The notes under the pieces are model-generated. The model searched no databases and was not told the DNA's origin. It was given only the letters and a program-made list of their open reading frames with translations. Shown piece by piece: positions 51,687 to 64,000 of a stretch of 64,000 bases of DNA (positions are counted from its first letter, which is position 1; every line of letters starts with the position of its first letter). The position numbers and the translations under genes are program-made. The stretch is taken from NCBI RefSeq assembly GCF_017744445.1, contig NZ_JAGIBH010000001.1:62001-126000 (forward strand), read 5' to 3'. This DNA is from Caulobacter sp. (GTDB taxonomy: Bacteria; Pseudomonadota; Alphaproteobacteria; Caulobacterales; Caulobacteraceae).

Positions 51687-51745
51687 GGCGGGCTCTAGAC
51701 GTTTAGCCTAGTTAGAGCCCGCCTCCCGTCCCATATGGCGGGAGG
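51687..51745 (+). promoter_or_regulatory. Two overlapping hairpins in the TPR-zwf gap
   Basis: GGCGGGCTCTA (51687-51697) pairs perfectly with TAGAGCCCGCC (51713-51723). A second hairpin, CCTCCCG/CGGGAGG (51722-51728 and 51739-51745), shares two bases with the first arm. No T-run follows, so a simple terminator is unlikely. They may be an RNA leader structure or mark the end of the flagellar operon. The whole gap (51578-51810) has no gene. Confidence 0.4.
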
Positions 51746-51781
51746 ATCCGCGAGCGCTTGCCTTTCTGCCGCAGGCATGTC

Positions 51782-51797
51782 ATGACAACGTTGTCAT
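51782..51797. promoter_or_regulatory. Perfect 16-bp palindrome before zwf, LacI-type operator
   Basis: ATGACAACGTTGTCAT has the central CG and even-length symmetry typical of LacI-family operators. It ends 13 bp before the zwf start, so binding would block the promoter or initiation. A related sequence, CCATGACAGCCTTGTCATGG, precedes the lacI gene in this window. Confidence 0.75.
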
Positions 51798-51810
51798 AGG
51801 GTGGACGACA

Positions 51811-53274
51811 TTGGTGAAGAAAAAAGACGACGGCGAGAACGGCCGCGAGGTCCTTGTGCTGCTGGGCGGTGCGGGGGATCTGGCTCTGCGAATGCTTTTG
51901 CCTTCGCTCTACTTCCTCGAACTTGATCGACTGCTGCCGCACGACTTGCGGATCATCGGCGTTGCTCGCGCGGACCATGACGCCGCCAGCTATCGCGCCC
52001 TGGTTCGCGAGCAACTGGGCAAGCGCGCGACGGTGGAAGAGGCGGCCTGGAACCGCCTGGCCGCCCGCCTGGACTACGTACCCGCCAACATCACCAGCGA
52101 GGACGACACCAAGAAGCTGGCCGAGCGCATCGGCGAGCACGGCGACCTGGTAATCTTCTTCTCGCTGTCGCCCAGCCTGTACGGCCCGGCCTGCCAGGCG
52201 CTGCAAGCCGCCGGCCTGACCGGTCCCAAGGCCCGCCTGATCCTGGAAAAGCCGCTGGGGCGCGACCTGGAGAGCTCCAAGGCCACCAACGCCGCCGTCG
52301 CCGCCGTGGTCGACGAAAGCCAGGTCTTCCGGATCGACCACTATCTGGGCAAGGAGACGGTCCAGAACCTGACCGCCCTGCGCTTCGCCAACGTGCTGTT
52401 CGAGCCCCTGTGGGACCGCAACACGATCGACCACGTGCAGATCACAATCGCCGAGACCGAGAAGGTCGGCGACCGCTGGCCCTATTACGACGAGTACGGC
52501 GCGCTGCGGGACATGGTGCAGAACCACATGCTGCAGCTCTTGTGCCTGGTCGCCATGGAGGCGCCGTCGGGCTTCGACCCCGACGCGGTCCGCGACGAGA
52601 AGGTCAAGGTGCTGCGCAGCTTGCGCCCCTTCACCAAGGAGAGCGTGGCCCACGACACCGTGCGCGGTCAGTACGTGGCCGGCGTGGTCGAGGGCTCGGC
52701 CCGCGAGGGTTATGTCGCGGAAGTGGGCAAGCCCACCAAGACCGAGACCTTCGTGGCCATGAAGGTGGCGATCGACAACTGGCGTTGGGACGGCGTGCCG
52801 TTCTTCCTGCGCACCGGCAAGAACCTGCCCGACCGCCGCACCCAGATCGTCGTCCAGTTCAAGCCGCTGCCGCACAACATCTTCGGCAAGGCTACCGACA
52901 GCGACCTGTGCGCCAACCGCCTGGTCATCGACCTGCAGCCCGACGAGAACATCGTCCTGACGCTGATGAACAAGCGCCCAGGCCTGTCGGAAGAGGGCAT
53001 GCGCCTGCAGTCGCTGCCGCTGTCGCTGTCGTTCGGCCAGAGCGGCGGGCGTCGCCGCATCGCCTACGAGAAGCTGTTCCTGGACGCCTTCCGCGGCGAC
53101 CGCACCCTGTTCGTGCGTCGCGACGAGGTCGAGCAGGCCTGGAAGTTCATCGACGCCGTCTCGGCCGCCTGGGCGGAAGCGGGCGTCGAGCCGGCCCACT
53201 ACGCGGCGGGCACCTGGGGACCGCAGTCGGCGCAAGGGCTGATCTCGCCCGGCGGCCGGTCGTGGAAGGCGTAA
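51811..53274 (+). CDS. zwf: Glucose-6-phosphate 1-dehydrogenase
   Basis: A 487-residue NADP(H)-generating enzyme, first step of the Entner-Doudoroff route here. It has the coenzyme loop LLGGAGDLALRMLLPSLY, substrate motif RIDHYLGKETVQN (with catalytic His) and EKPLGRDLESS. The start is TTG at 51811, or GTG at 51814; GGGTGG upstream suits either. It heads zwf-pgl-edd-glk: pgl starts 3 nt after the stop. The operator-like palindrome directly upstream suggests LacI-type control. Confidence 0.95.
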   Translation: MVKKKDDGENGREVLVLLGGAGDLALRMLLPSLYFLELDRLLPHDLRIIGVARADHDAASYRALVREQLGKRATVEEAAWNRLAARLDYVPANITSEDDTKKLAERIGEHGDLVIFFSLSPSLYGPACQALQAAGLTGPKARLILEKPLGRDLESSKATNAAVAAVVDESQVFRIDHYLGKETVQNLTALRFANVLFEPLWDRNTIDHVQITIAETEKVGDRWPYYDEYGALRDMVQNHMLQLLCLVAMEAPSGFDPDAVRDEKVKVLRSLRPFTKESVAHDTVRGQYVAGVVEGSAREGYVAEVGKPTKTETFVAMKVAIDNWRWDGVPFFLRTGKNLPDRRTQIVVQFKPLPHNIFGKATDSDLCANRLVIDLQPDENIVLTLMNKRPGLSEEGMRLQSLPLSLSFGQSGGRRRIAYEKLFLDAFRGDRTLFVRRDEVEQAWKFIDAVSAAWAEAGVEPAHYAAGTWGPQSAQGLISPGGRSWKA

Positions 53275-53277
53275 GCG

Positions 53278-53964
53278 ATGGCCAAGTTTGAAGCCTTCGG
53301 CTCGCGCGAAGACCTCTATGACGCCGCCGCCTCGATCCTGGTCGGGGCGCTGACCACGGCCGTCGCCACCCACGGCAAGGCGGGCTTCGCGGCCACCGGC
53401 GGCACGACGCCGGCCCCGGTCTATGATCGCATGGCCGGCATGACCGCGCCCTGGGACAAGATTACGGTCACCCTGACCGACGAGCGCTTCGTCCCGCCGT
53501 CCGATCCGGGCAGCAACGAGGGCCTGGTCCGTCGCCACCTGCTGGTCGGCGAGGCGGCGAAAGCCGAGTTCGCGCCGCTGTTCTTCGAGGGCGTGACCCA
53601 CGAAGAGAGCGCGCTGAAGGCGGAGGAGGGCGTCAACGCCGCCGCGCCGTTCGGCGTGGTGCTGCTGGGCGTGGGCGCCGATGGCCACTTCGCCTCGCTG
53701 TTTCCGGGCAATCCGGTGCTGGCGCGCGGGTTGGATCCGCACACCGAGCGCTCGGTCCTGGCCGTGCCGCCCGGCGATCCGGCGCCGGACATCCAGCGTC
53801 TGAGCCTGACCCTGGCCGCCCTGACCCGCACCGACCTGATCGTGCTGCTGGTGACCGGCGCGGCCAAGAAAGCGTTGTTGGAAGGCGACTTCGATCCGGC
53901 CCTGCCGGTCGCCGCCATCCTGAAGCAGGACCGCGCCAAGGTCCGCATCCTGTGGGCGGAGTAA
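53278..53964 (+). CDS. pgl: 6-phosphogluconolactonase
   Basis: A 228-residue DevB-type lactonase converting 6-phosphoglucono-lactone to 6-phosphogluconate. Family motifs include [38 protein letters not shown] and [18 protein letters not shown] (HxS-type GADGHxASLFPG). Second gene of the operon, 3 nt after zwf and 5 nt before edd. Confidence 0.95.
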   Translation: MAKFEAFGSREDLYDAAASILVGALTTAVATHGKAGFAATGGTTPAPVYDRMAGMTAPWDKITVTLTDERFVPPSDPGSNEGLVRRHLLVGEAAKAEFAPLFFEGVTHEESALKAEEGVNAAAPFGVVLLGVGADGHFASLFPGNPVLARGLDPHTERSVLAVPPGDPAPDIQRLSLTLAALTRTDLIVLLVTGAAKKALLEGDFDPALPVAAILKQDRAKVRILWAE

Positions 53965-53969
53965 TCGCC

Positions 53970-55778
<1,809 letters not shown>

Positions 55779-55792
55779 GAAAGCACTAGGTC

Positions 55793-56788
55793 ATGGACGG
55801 CAATCACAGCGGGGGTCTCGGCCTCGTCGGCGACATCGGCGGCACCAACGCCCGCTTCGCCCTGGTCGAATTCGACGGTCAGGACCCGCGCCTGATCGAA
55901 CCCACCGCCTTCAAGGGCGAAGACTACGGCACGGCCGAGGACGCCATCGAGGCCTATCTGCACAAGGTCGGCGTCAAGCACGCCGACCAGGCGGTGGTGG
56001 CGGTGGCCGGTCCGATCGACCACGGCCAGGTCCACATGACCAACCTGGACTGGCGGATTTCGGAAGATGGCCTGCGTCGCGCCGGCGGCTTCCGGAACGC
56101 CAAGCTGATCAACGACTTCACCGCCCAGGCCCTGGCCGCCCCGCGCCTGGCGCCCAAGGACCTGCGCCAGATCGGCCACCTGCCGACCTCTGGCGAGGGC
56201 GATCTCGCCATCCTCGGCCCCGGCACCGGCTTTGGCGTCGCCGGCCTGGTGCGCCGTCACGGCCAGGAGATCCCGCTGGCCACCGAAGGCGGCCACGTCG
56301 CCTTCGCGCCGCTGGACGAGGTCGAGATCGAGGTGCTGCGCTACCTGACCAAGATGCTGGACGGCGGCCGCGTCTCGGTCGAGCGCATCCTGTCGGGCCC
56401 CGGCATGGAAGACCTGCACGTCGCTCTGGGCGCCGCCGAAGGCCGCAAGGTGGAGACCCTGACCGCCAAGCAGATCACCGAACGCGCCACCGAGGGCTGC
56501 GCCGACAGCCTGGCCACGGTGAACCGCTTCTGCGCGGTGCTGGGCTCGACGGCCGGCGACATCGCCCTGACTCTGGGCTCGCGCGGCGGCGTGTTCATCG
56601 CCGGCGGCATCGCGCCCCGGATCATCGACATCCTGGAAAAGAGCCCGTTCCGCGCGCGCTTCGAAGAGAAGGGCCGCCTGTCGAGCTTCACCCAGGCGAT
56701 CCCGACGCATGTCATCCTGCACCCGCACACGGCGCTGATCGGCGCGGCGGTGGCGCTGACGCCCGAGGGCCGGGCGGCGGTCTCGTAA
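55793..56788 (+). CDS. glk: Glucokinase
   Basis: A 331-residue Glk-family ATP-dependent glucose kinase that feeds glucose into zwf. The phosphate-binding motif is VGDIGGTNARFALVEF; NDFTAQALAAPRL, LGPGTGFGVAGLV and TEGGHVAFAPLDEVE are also as in bacterial Glk. Last gene of zwf-pgl-edd-glk, 14 nt after edd. With the beta-glucosidase encoded nearby, it would trap glucose released from beta-glucosides. Confidence 0.95.
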   Translation: MDGNHSGGLGLVGDIGGTNARFALVEFDGQDPRLIEPTAFKGEDYGTAEDAIEAYLHKVGVKHADQAVVAVAGPIDHGQVHMTNLDWRISEDGLRRAGGFRNAKLINDFTAQALAAPRLAPKDLRQIGHLPTSGEGDLAILGPGTGFGVAGLVRRHGQEIPLATEGGHVAFAPLDEVEIEVLRYLTKMLDGGRVSVERILSGPGMEDLHVALGAAEGRKVETLTAKQITERATEGCADSLATVNRFCAVLGSTAGDIALTLGSRGGVFIAGGIAPRIIDILEKSPFRARFEEKGRLSSFTQAIPTHVILHPHTALIGAAVALTPEGRAAVS

Positions 56789-56807
56789 GGGACCGCCTGG
56801 ACGGCGG

Positions 56808-57605
56808 CTACTGGTTGGCCGCCGTCTTCAGCAAACCACTGAGTTCGGTGAGCAGCTCGCTGCAACGCGCCGGGCTGTAGCCGTGGGCCGTCGCGCCCAG
56901 CCCGTCGGAGGCGATCTCCTTGCGCGAGCGCTCGCGTTTCCAAGCGAAGTACTTTTTGGCCTTTTCGTCGACGTCTGGCGCGACGCGTCCGGGCTCGGAA
57001 AGCAGCGCCAGATAGGCGTCGGTCTGGACGGGCGTGAGGTGGGTCTCGCAACCGCCGACGGAGCCGGCCAGCTCGCCGCCGACCTTGATGAAGGGCGTCT
57101 GCCAGGACGCCAGGGCCATGGGCGTGAGGAGTTGGTCGGCATAGTTCCGAGTTCCCTCATCGACGGTCAGCGGCCCAGAGACCATGAGCGACCCGATCGG
57201 ATCGTCGGCAATACGACGACAAGCTTCGGCGCGTTGCCTCGCGAACCTAAGGGTCGCATCCGGCTTGCGGTCGCGTACGCGCCAGGAGTCCAGCATGAAC
57301 TGGCTCTGGGTCTCGATCAGCGCTAGCCGGCTCTGCCCGGCGTTTTGCATGTAGAGGTTGGCGAGCGTCTCGCTGATGCCCGCCCGCTTGGCGTCCGCCA
57401 CGGCGATCCTGCGGTACTTCTCCGCTTCGGCCGGAGGTATGTCGAGCCGGACCTTGAAGCCCATGCCTTCGCAATAGACCCCTTCGGTGCTGATCGCCCC
57501 CAGCATGTTCAGGCGCTCGATCATGGCCTGCTGGTCGGTCTGGGAGGCGGCGCTGGTCGCGAATAGGGCGAGGAGCGTGGCGAGCAGTTTGGCGCGGGAT
57601 TTCAT
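56808..57605 (-). CDS. Exported hypothetical protein, tandem paralogue B
   Basis: A 265-residue exported protein (signal MKSRAKLLATLLALFATSAA). It is clearly homologous to the adjacent upstream gene: shared order is a Cys in VYCEGMGFKV, AEACRRIADDP, SWQTPFIKVGGELAGSVGGC, ETHLTPVQTDAYLALLSEPG and ARCSELLTELSGLL. Four cysteines are conserved, probably two disulfides. Mostly helical. Length is about the same in both paralogues. No family recognised. It starts 3 nt after the paralogue's stop, so they form an operon. Confidence 0.75.
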   Translation of the reverse strand: MKSRAKLLATLLALFATSAASQTDQQAMIERLNMLGAISTEGVYCEGMGFKVRLDIPPAEAEKYRRIAVADAKRAGISETLANLYMQNAGQSRLALIETQSQFMLDSWRVRDRKPDATLRFARQRAEACRRIADDPIGSLMVSGPLTVDEGTRNYADQLLTPMALASWQTPFIKVGGELAGSVGGCETHLTPVQTDAYLALLSEPGRVAPDVDEKAKKYFAWKRERSRKEIASDGLGATAHGYSPARCSELLTELSGLLKTAANQ

Positions 57606-57608
57606 GAC

Positions 57609-58376
57609 CTAGCGCGCCGCCTTTAACGCAGCGGCGCGGGTCGTCAGCAGCCGGTTGCACTGGGTGGCGTCGAGATCCAGTTCGGCCATGCTTTCGCGGC
57701 CCTTCTGCTTCCAGAAGTCGAAATAGGTCATGGCCTTCTCCTCGATCGCCAGCGGGAAGCGGTTGGGCGCGTATAGTTCGGCGACATAGGCGTCGGATTG
57801 AGCGCGGGTCAGGTGGTTGGCGCAGACGGCGACGGCCTGGACGACGTCGGCGCCGGCGTTGATGTAGGGCGTCTGCCAGCTGGCCTGGCCGGCGGGCGTC
57901 AGCACCTTGTCGGCGAATTCGCGGACCAGGGTTTCGTCGCTCGACGACGGCGCCTCGATGATCGTCCTGGTCATCGGATCGTTGGCGGCGGCGCGACAGG
58001 CCGAGACGATCTTGCGGGCCTGGGTGCGGATGTTCTCGGCGAACCGGGCGCCGTCTTTCTGATCGACCGCCGACATCGCCTGGATGTCCTGCTGCGCCTG
58101 CTGCATGGCCTGGTTCATGGCGTTCTGGACGTAGGTTCCGGAAAGGTTTTCCGAGAAGCCGCCGCGGACGCCGACGGCGATGGCGTCGACCGCCAGCGCC
58201 TCGACGCGCTCCTTGTGCACGTCGAAGCCGAACTCCTCGCAGACCGTCGCGCGCCCGATATGGCGTCCGATCTGGTTGAGGCGCATGACCGGGTCGCTCT
58301 CGACCTGAGCCTGGACCGAGGTCGCGCCCAGCGCGGTGAGCGCGACCGTGGTCGCCAGGACTTTCCAATTCAACAT
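57609..58376 (-). CDS. Exported hypothetical protein, tandem paralogue A
   Basis: A 255-residue exported protein (signal MLNWKVLATTVALTALGATS, cleaved after VQA). I chose the ATG at 58376, with GAGGGGG 8 nt upstream; a longer start places charged residues before the signal. It shares with paralogue B the segments TVCEEFGFDVH, SACRAAANDP, ASWQTPYINAGADVVQAVAVCANHLT cut around SWQTPYI and CANHLT, RAQSDAYVAELYAP and TQCNRLLT. It is divergent from lacI, so the lacI operator-like palindrome may also influence it. Function unknown. Confidence 0.75.
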   Translation of the reverse strand: MLNWKVLATTVALTALGATSVQAQVESDPVMRLNQIGRHIGRATVCEEFGFDVHKERVEALAVDAIAVGVRGGFSENLSGTYVQNAMNQAMQQAQQDIQAMSAVDQKDGARFAENIRTQARKIVSACRAAANDPMTRTIIEAPSSSDETLVREFADKVLTPAGQASWQTPYINAGADVVQAVAVCANHLTRAQSDAYVAELYAPNRFPLAIEEKAMTYFDFWKQKGRESMAELDLDATQCNRLLTTRAAALKAAR

Positions 58377-58485
58377 GCCGTCGTCCCCCTCGAGGCGGTG
58401 ACGCCTCAAGCCTTGGATAGCGGCTCGATTTCCAGCTGAGAACCCTGCTGCGCACGCGTTCCGGTTTCCCGCCGGAGGGGGCTCG

Positions 58486-58505
58486 CCATGACAGCCTTGT
58501 CATGG
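58486..58505. promoter_or_regulatory. LacI-type operator palindrome upstream of lacI
   Basis: CCATGACAGCCTTGTCATGG: two perfect 8-bp arms around a 4-bp centre, 46 bp upstream of the lacI start and about 110 bp from the divergent paralogue. Its arms match those of the zwf site (ATGACA/TGTCAT), consistent with autoregulation. Confidence 0.72.
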
Positions 58506-58551
58506 CTAAGTAGCCGCCATAACGCACGAATCGGGGCGGCGAGGGACGGAA

Positions 58552-59568
58552 TTGAGCGCCAAGATCACGATCCACGACGTGGCGCGCGAAAGCGGCGTCT
58601 CGATCAAGACGGTGTCGCGGGTCCTGAACCGTGAGCCCAACGTCAAGGCCGACACCCGCGACCGGGTGCAGGCCGCCGTGGCCGCGCTGAACTATCGCCC
58701 CAACATCTCGGCCCGCAGCCTGGCGGGCTCGAAGGCCTATCTGATCGGCGTCTTCTTCGACAACCCCAGTCCCGGCTATGTCACCGACGTGCAGCTGGGC
58801 GCCATCGCGCGGTGCCGGCAGGAAGGCTTCCACCTGATCGTCGAGCCAGTCGACTCGACCGCCGACGTCGAGGACCAGATCGCGCCGATGCTGGCGACCC
58901 TGCGCATGGACGGGGTGATCCTGACGCCGCCGCTCAGTGACCACCCGGTGGTGCTGGCCGCGCTGGAGAGGGAAGGTGTCGCCTATGTCCGCATCGCGCC
59001 GGGCGGCGATATCGACCGCGCCCCGTGGGTCAGCATGGACGACCGCCTGGCCGCCTACGAGATGACCAAGCACCTGATCGGGCTGGGTCATACCGACATC
59101 GGCTTCATCATCGGCCACCCCGACCACGGCGCCTCCCACCAGCGCCACCAGGGCTTCATCGACGCCATGCGCGACGCTGGCCTGCCGATCCGCGACGACC
59201 GGGTCGAGCAGGGCTGGTTCTCGTTCCGCTCTGGCTTCGAGGCCGCCGAGAAGTTGCTGGGCGGCGTCGACCGGCCGACCGCCATCTTCGCCTCGAACGA
59301 CGACATGGCGCTGGGCGTCATGGCCGTGGCCAACCGCATGCGCCTGGACCTGCCGGCCCAGCTGTCGGTCGCCGGTTTCGACGACACGCCCGGCGCCAAG
59401 ATCACCTGGCCGCAGCTGACCACCGTGCGCCAGCCGATCCACGCCATGGCCGGCGCGGCCGCCGACATGCTGATGCACGGCGTCGAGCGGGAGGAGGGCG
59501 CGCCGCCGCCGTCGCGCCTGCTGGACTTCGAGCTGGTCGTCCGGGAATCCACGGGCCCAGCCACCTAG
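58552..59568 (+). CDS. LacI-family transcriptional regulator of the sugar cluster
   Basis: A 338-residue repressor. The N-terminal HTH is ITIHDVARESGVSIKTVSRV, followed by the hinge helix region YRPNISARSLAGSKAY; the rest is a periplasmic-binding-protein-like effector domain with VEDQIAPMLATLRMDGVILT and TAIFASNDDMALGVMAVANR. The start is TTG at 58552, with GAGGGACGGA upstream; no closer ATG precedes the HTH. It likely regulates zwf-pgl-edd-glk, itself and the beta-glucosidase gene, given the related palindromes. The effector may be a glucose- or glucoside-derived sugar. Confidence 0.9.
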   Translation: MSAKITIHDVARESGVSIKTVSRVLNREPNVKADTRDRVQAAVAALNYRPNISARSLAGSKAYLIGVFFDNPSPGYVTDVQLGAIARCRQEGFHLIVEPVDSTADVEDQIAPMLATLRMDGVILTPPLSDHPVVLAALEREGVAYVRIAPGGDIDRAPWVSMDDRLAAYEMTKHLIGLGHTDIGFIIGHPDHGASHQRHQGFIDAMRDAGLPIRDDRVEQGWFSFRSGFEAAEKLLGGVDRPTAIFASNDDMALGVMAVANRMRLDLPAQLSVAGFDDTPGAKITWPQLTTVRQPIHAMAGAAADMLMHGVEREEGAPPPSRLLDFELVVRESTGPAT

Positions 59569-59629
59569 GAGGGGCCCGCGTTAGACACGCTTCAGGGGTG
59601 TAATCGATGTTACCGCAATCATATTGCTC

Positions 59630-59658
59630 TTGACAGCGCTGTCCGATTTACATGAGAT
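59630..59658 (+). promoter_or_regulatory. Promoter with overlapping palindrome upstream of the beta-glucosidase leader
   Basis: A TTGACA -35 (59630-59635), 17-bp spacer and weak -10 TGAGAT (59653-59658). The -35 overlaps GACAGCGCTGTC (59632-59643), a perfect 12-bp palindrome with the GACA/TGTC arms seen in the zwf and lacI sites. Repressor binding here would block RNA polymerase. Confidence 0.6.
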
Positions 59659-59710
59659 CGCAGTGATCAAGACGGTCGCCCACGGTAAGGCGGCGTCAGG
59701 AGGAAACACC

Positions 59711-59785
59711 ATGACCTCGCCTGACCGGACCAGCGTCCGTCGCGCCATCCTGTGCGCACGATCACTCCCCTCCAAGCGGCCCTGA
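59711..59785 (+). CDS. Putative 24-residue leader peptide before the beta-glucosidase gene
   Basis: ATG at 59711 is preceded by a full AGGAGG (59698-59703) with 7-nt spacing, stronger than the ribosome-binding site of the glucosidase gene itself. It encodes an Arg/Ser-rich peptide starting MTSPDRTSVRRAILC and stops at 59783-59785, inside the loop of a hairpin (59774-59792). The two initiation regions share the string GGAAACACCATG. An intrinsic terminator follows, so this looks like an attenuation leader rather than a decayed start. It could also be an sRNA that happens to be translatable. Confidence 0.5.
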   Translation: MTSPDRTSVRRAILCARSLPSKRP

Positions 59786-59841
59786 ACCGCTTTTCTTTCG
59801 CTCGGCGCGGTCATCCCGCAAGCGCCGCGCCGAGCGTTTTT
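59774..59841 (+). terminator. Tandem hairpins with T-runs in the glucosidase leader (attenuator candidate)
   Basis: Hairpin 1: AAGCGG/CCGCTT (59774-59779 and 59787-59792), then TT. Hairpin 2: perfect 12-bp stem CGCTCGGCGCGG/CCGCGCCGAGCG (59799-59810 and 59825-59836) followed by TTTTT (59837-59841), a textbook intrinsic terminator. It lies 48 nt before the glucosidase ATG on the same strand, so transcripts must read through it to express the gene. Confidence 0.82.
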
Positions 59842-59889
59842 CGAGTTCACATGGTCCGCCAGGGGGGCGGGCGTATCCTGGGAAACACC

Positions 59890-62364
<2,475 letters not shown>

Positions 62365-62386
62365 CCCAAAAAGAAGGAGCGACGGC

Positions 62387-63817
62387 ATGATCCGCGCCCG
62401 TCGCTCTCGCATCGTGGCCACGATTGGCCCGGCGTCGAGCTCCCCCGAAATGATCGTCACCCTGGCCAAGGCCGGGGCTGACGTCTTCCGCCTGAATTTC
62501 AGCCACGGGGCGCACGAGACCCACGCGGCCGTCTATGCGGCGATCCGCGAGGCCGAAAAGACCGTGGGCCGTCCGCTGGGCATTCTGGCTGACCTGCAAG
62601 GTCCCAAGCTGCGCGTCGGCAAGTTCGCCAACGGTCCGGTGGTGCTCCAGGCCGGCCAGGCCTTCCGTTTCGACAACGACCCGACCCCGGGCGACGAGAC
62701 GCGGGTGCACCTGCCGCACCCCGAGATCCTGACCGCGATGCGGCCGGGCGCGACCCTGCTGCTGGACGACGGCAAGCTGCGCATGACCGTGACCGACGCG
62801 GGTCCCGGCTATGCCAACACCACCGTGGTCAACGGCGGCAAGCTGTCGGAGCGCAAGGGCGTGGCGGTGCCGGACGTCGTTATCCCGATGTCGCCCCTGA
62901 CGCCGAAGGACCGCGAGGACCTGGCCTTCGCCCTGCGCCTGGGCGTGGACTGGATCGCCCTGTCGTTCGTGCAGGCCCCGGAAGACATGGCCGAGCTGCG
63001 CCGCATCGTCGAAGGCCGCGCCGCCGTGCTGGCCAAGATCGAAAAGCCCCAGGCCCTGAAGGTGCTGGGTCCGATCATGGACCTGTGCGACGGCGTCATG
63101 GTCGCCCGTGGCGACCTGGGCGTCGAAATGGCGCCGGAAGAAGTGCCGGTGGCCCAGAAGGAAATCCTGCGGGAAGCGCGCGCGCGCGGCATCCCGGTGA
63201 TCGTCGCGACCCAGATGCTGGAGTCGATGATCAGCTCGCCGACCCCGACCCGCGCTGAAGCCTCGGACGTCGCCAACGCCGTCTACGAAGGCGCGGACGC
63301 GGTGATGCTGTCGGCCGAGTCCGCCGCCGGCGAATATCCCGAAGAGTCGGTGTCGATGATGAACCGCATCATCGAGCGCGTGGAGCGTGATCCGCGCTGG
63401 CCCGAGCTGATGCAGGCCGAGCAGAGCCACGACGACGACGACGCCGACGTGCTGGTGGTCGCCGCCGCCGGCGCGGCCAAGTCGGGCTCGACCAAGTGCC
63501 TGGTGGCCTTCACCACCACAGGAGCAACCGCGCGTCGTCTCTCTCGGGAACGTCCGCTGCAGCCGGTGCTGGCGCTGTCGCCGGACATCAACGCCGTGCG
63601 TCGCATGGCTCTGTGCTGGGGCATCGAGCCGCGCGTCAGCGCCCAGCCCGACAGTCTGGAAGTCGTCACCACCGACGCCTCGAGCAAGGCCCTGGACCTG
63701 GGCCTGGTGGCGCCGGGCGAACGCCTGCTGGTCGTGGCGGGGACGCCGTTCGGCGCTCCGGGCGCGGCTAATCTGCTGCGCCTGGCGCATGCGCCGGCTC
63801 CGGTTCGTCGTAGGTAG
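62387..63817 (+). CDS. pyk: Pyruvate kinase
   Basis: A 476-residue glycolytic enzyme converting PEP and ADP to pyruvate and ATP. It has RRSRIVATIGPASSSPEMIV at the N-terminus, DVFRLNFSHGAHE, the active-site LAKIEKPQALKVL (catalytic Lys), DGVMVARGDLGVEMAPEEVP and VIVATQMLESMISSPTPTRA, plus the C-terminal regulatory domain (about 350-470). AAGGAG lies upstream of the ATG, 22 nt after the bglX stop, so pyk may be partly read from the bglX transcript as well as from its own promoter. Confidence 0.97.
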   Translation: MIRARRSRIVATIGPASSSPEMIVTLAKAGADVFRLNFSHGAHETHAAVYAAIREAEKTVGRPLGILADLQGPKLRVGKFANGPVVLQAGQAFRFDNDPTPGDETRVHLPHPEILTAMRPGATLLLDDGKLRMTVTDAGPGYANTTVVNGGKLSERKGVAVPDVVIPMSPLTPKDREDLAFALRLGVDWIALSFVQAPEDMAELRRIVEGRAAVLAKIEKPQALKVLGPIMDLCDGVMVARGDLGVEMAPEEVPVAQKEILREARARGIPVIVATQMLESMISSPTPTRAEASDVANAVYEGADAVMLSAESAAGEYPEESVSMMNRIIERVERDPRWPELMQAEQSHDDDDADVLVVAAAGAAKSGSTKCLVAFTTTGATARRLSRERPLQPVLALSPDINAVRRMALCWGIEPRVSAQPDSLEVVTTDASSKALDLGLVAPGERLLVVAGTPFGAPGAANLLRLAHAPAPVRRR

Positions 63818-63835
63818 ACAATCTACATCCGATCT

Positions 63836-63946
63836 CCCCGGCGAAAGCCGGGCCCAGATGGAGGAGCGCTGAAGTGGGCTCTAGAAGCTTTGCGCTCTTC
63901 CAATCAGCCCCAGCGCCTTGAGATCTGGGTCCCGGCTTTCGCCGGG
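63836..63946. repeat. Inverted repeat pair after pyk
   Basis: Arms 63836-63859 and 63923-63946 (CCCGGCGAAAGCCGGG plus CCCAGAT) are complementary apart from one indel. They belong to the same family as the pair at 7.6 kb. Confidence 0.75.
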
Positions 63947-63962
63947 AAAGCGGGTTCTGTAG

Positions 63963-64000
63963 CTACGCGAACGACGTCGGCAGCAGCCGCTCGTAGCCCC
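63963..64000 (-). CDS. Possible C-terminal end of a minus-strand gene (cut by window edge)
   Basis: On the minus strand the last bases read ...GYERLLPTSFA followed by TAG (63963-63965). The codons look coding, and a gene ending just past the repeat would fit the layout, but 11 residues do not allow identification. Confidence 0.25.
   Translation of the reverse strand, partial: GYERLLPTSFA

Noticed and set aside
59752..59889. 46-residue N-terminal extension of the beta-glucosidase
   Set aside because: It would translate through a perfect terminator stem and put charged residues ahead of the signal peptide; the ATG at 59890 is better.

Overview
The window is a high-GC, gene-dense alphaproteobacterial chromosome segment, almost certainly Caulobacter and close to C. 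vibrioides/crescentus. The reasons are the gene order fliL-fliM-pflI-motE-like-TPR followed by zwf-pgl-edd-glk, a sigma-54 promoter before flgF, CtrA-like TTAAC half-sites, and many short palindromic repeats between genes. I saw no rRNA, recognisable tRNA, CRISPR array, transposase, phage or plasmid gene.

Region 1 (1-14.1 kb): the 5' end of miaA, serB with a HAD phosphatase, then two divergent pairs. One is a periplasmic cupredoxin-like protein plus a membrane c-di-GMP phosphodiesterase; the other is a DUF3034 envelope protein plus an exported truncated haemoglobin. After these come an Mrp/ApbC Fe-S carrier, a FadL-type porin, an SDR dehydrogenase, a 950-bp gene-free stretch with a hairpin-rich candidate RNA and repeats, and a MacAB-like transporter (FtsX permease, ATPase, HlyD adaptor).

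Region 2 (14.3-38.3 kb): accessory and housekeeping genes. They include an S46 dipeptidyl-peptidase, an EF-hand protein, a nucleoside transporter, a GST, a thioesterase, a UDG-like protein, a lipoprotein hydrolase, a Leu/Val/Phe-type dehydrogenase and an MFS pump. There is also a secreted HEVLH protein of unknown function, a transglutaminase-like protein, a PsrA-like TetR regulator, a GT2 glycosyltransferase, an XRE regulator paired with an RTX protein, a CoxE/VWA protein, and HxlR, histone-deacetylase-like and histidine phosphatase genes.

Region 3 (38.4-51.6 kb): xseB-ispA-dxs for isoprenoid precursors. Then come divergent flagellar operons: flgF-flgG-flgA-flgH (rod and L-ring) on the minus strand, and fliL-fliM-pflI-motE-like-TPR (motor and switch) on the plus strand.

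Region 4 (51.8-64 kb): sugar catabolism. The Entner-Doudoroff operon zwf-pgl-edd-glk, two tandem secreted paralogues of unknown function, a LacI regulator, an exported GH3 beta-glucosidase and pyruvate kinase. Related palindromes precede zwf, lacI and the glucosidase gene, which suggests one LacI regulon. The glucosidase gene has a leader with a tiny well-initiated ORF and an intrinsic terminator, which looks like an attenuator.

The strongest candidates for undescribed biology are the glucosidase leader, the haemoglobin/cupredoxin/phosphodiesterase cluster, the hairpin-rich segment near 10.2-10.6 kb and the XRE-RTX pair.
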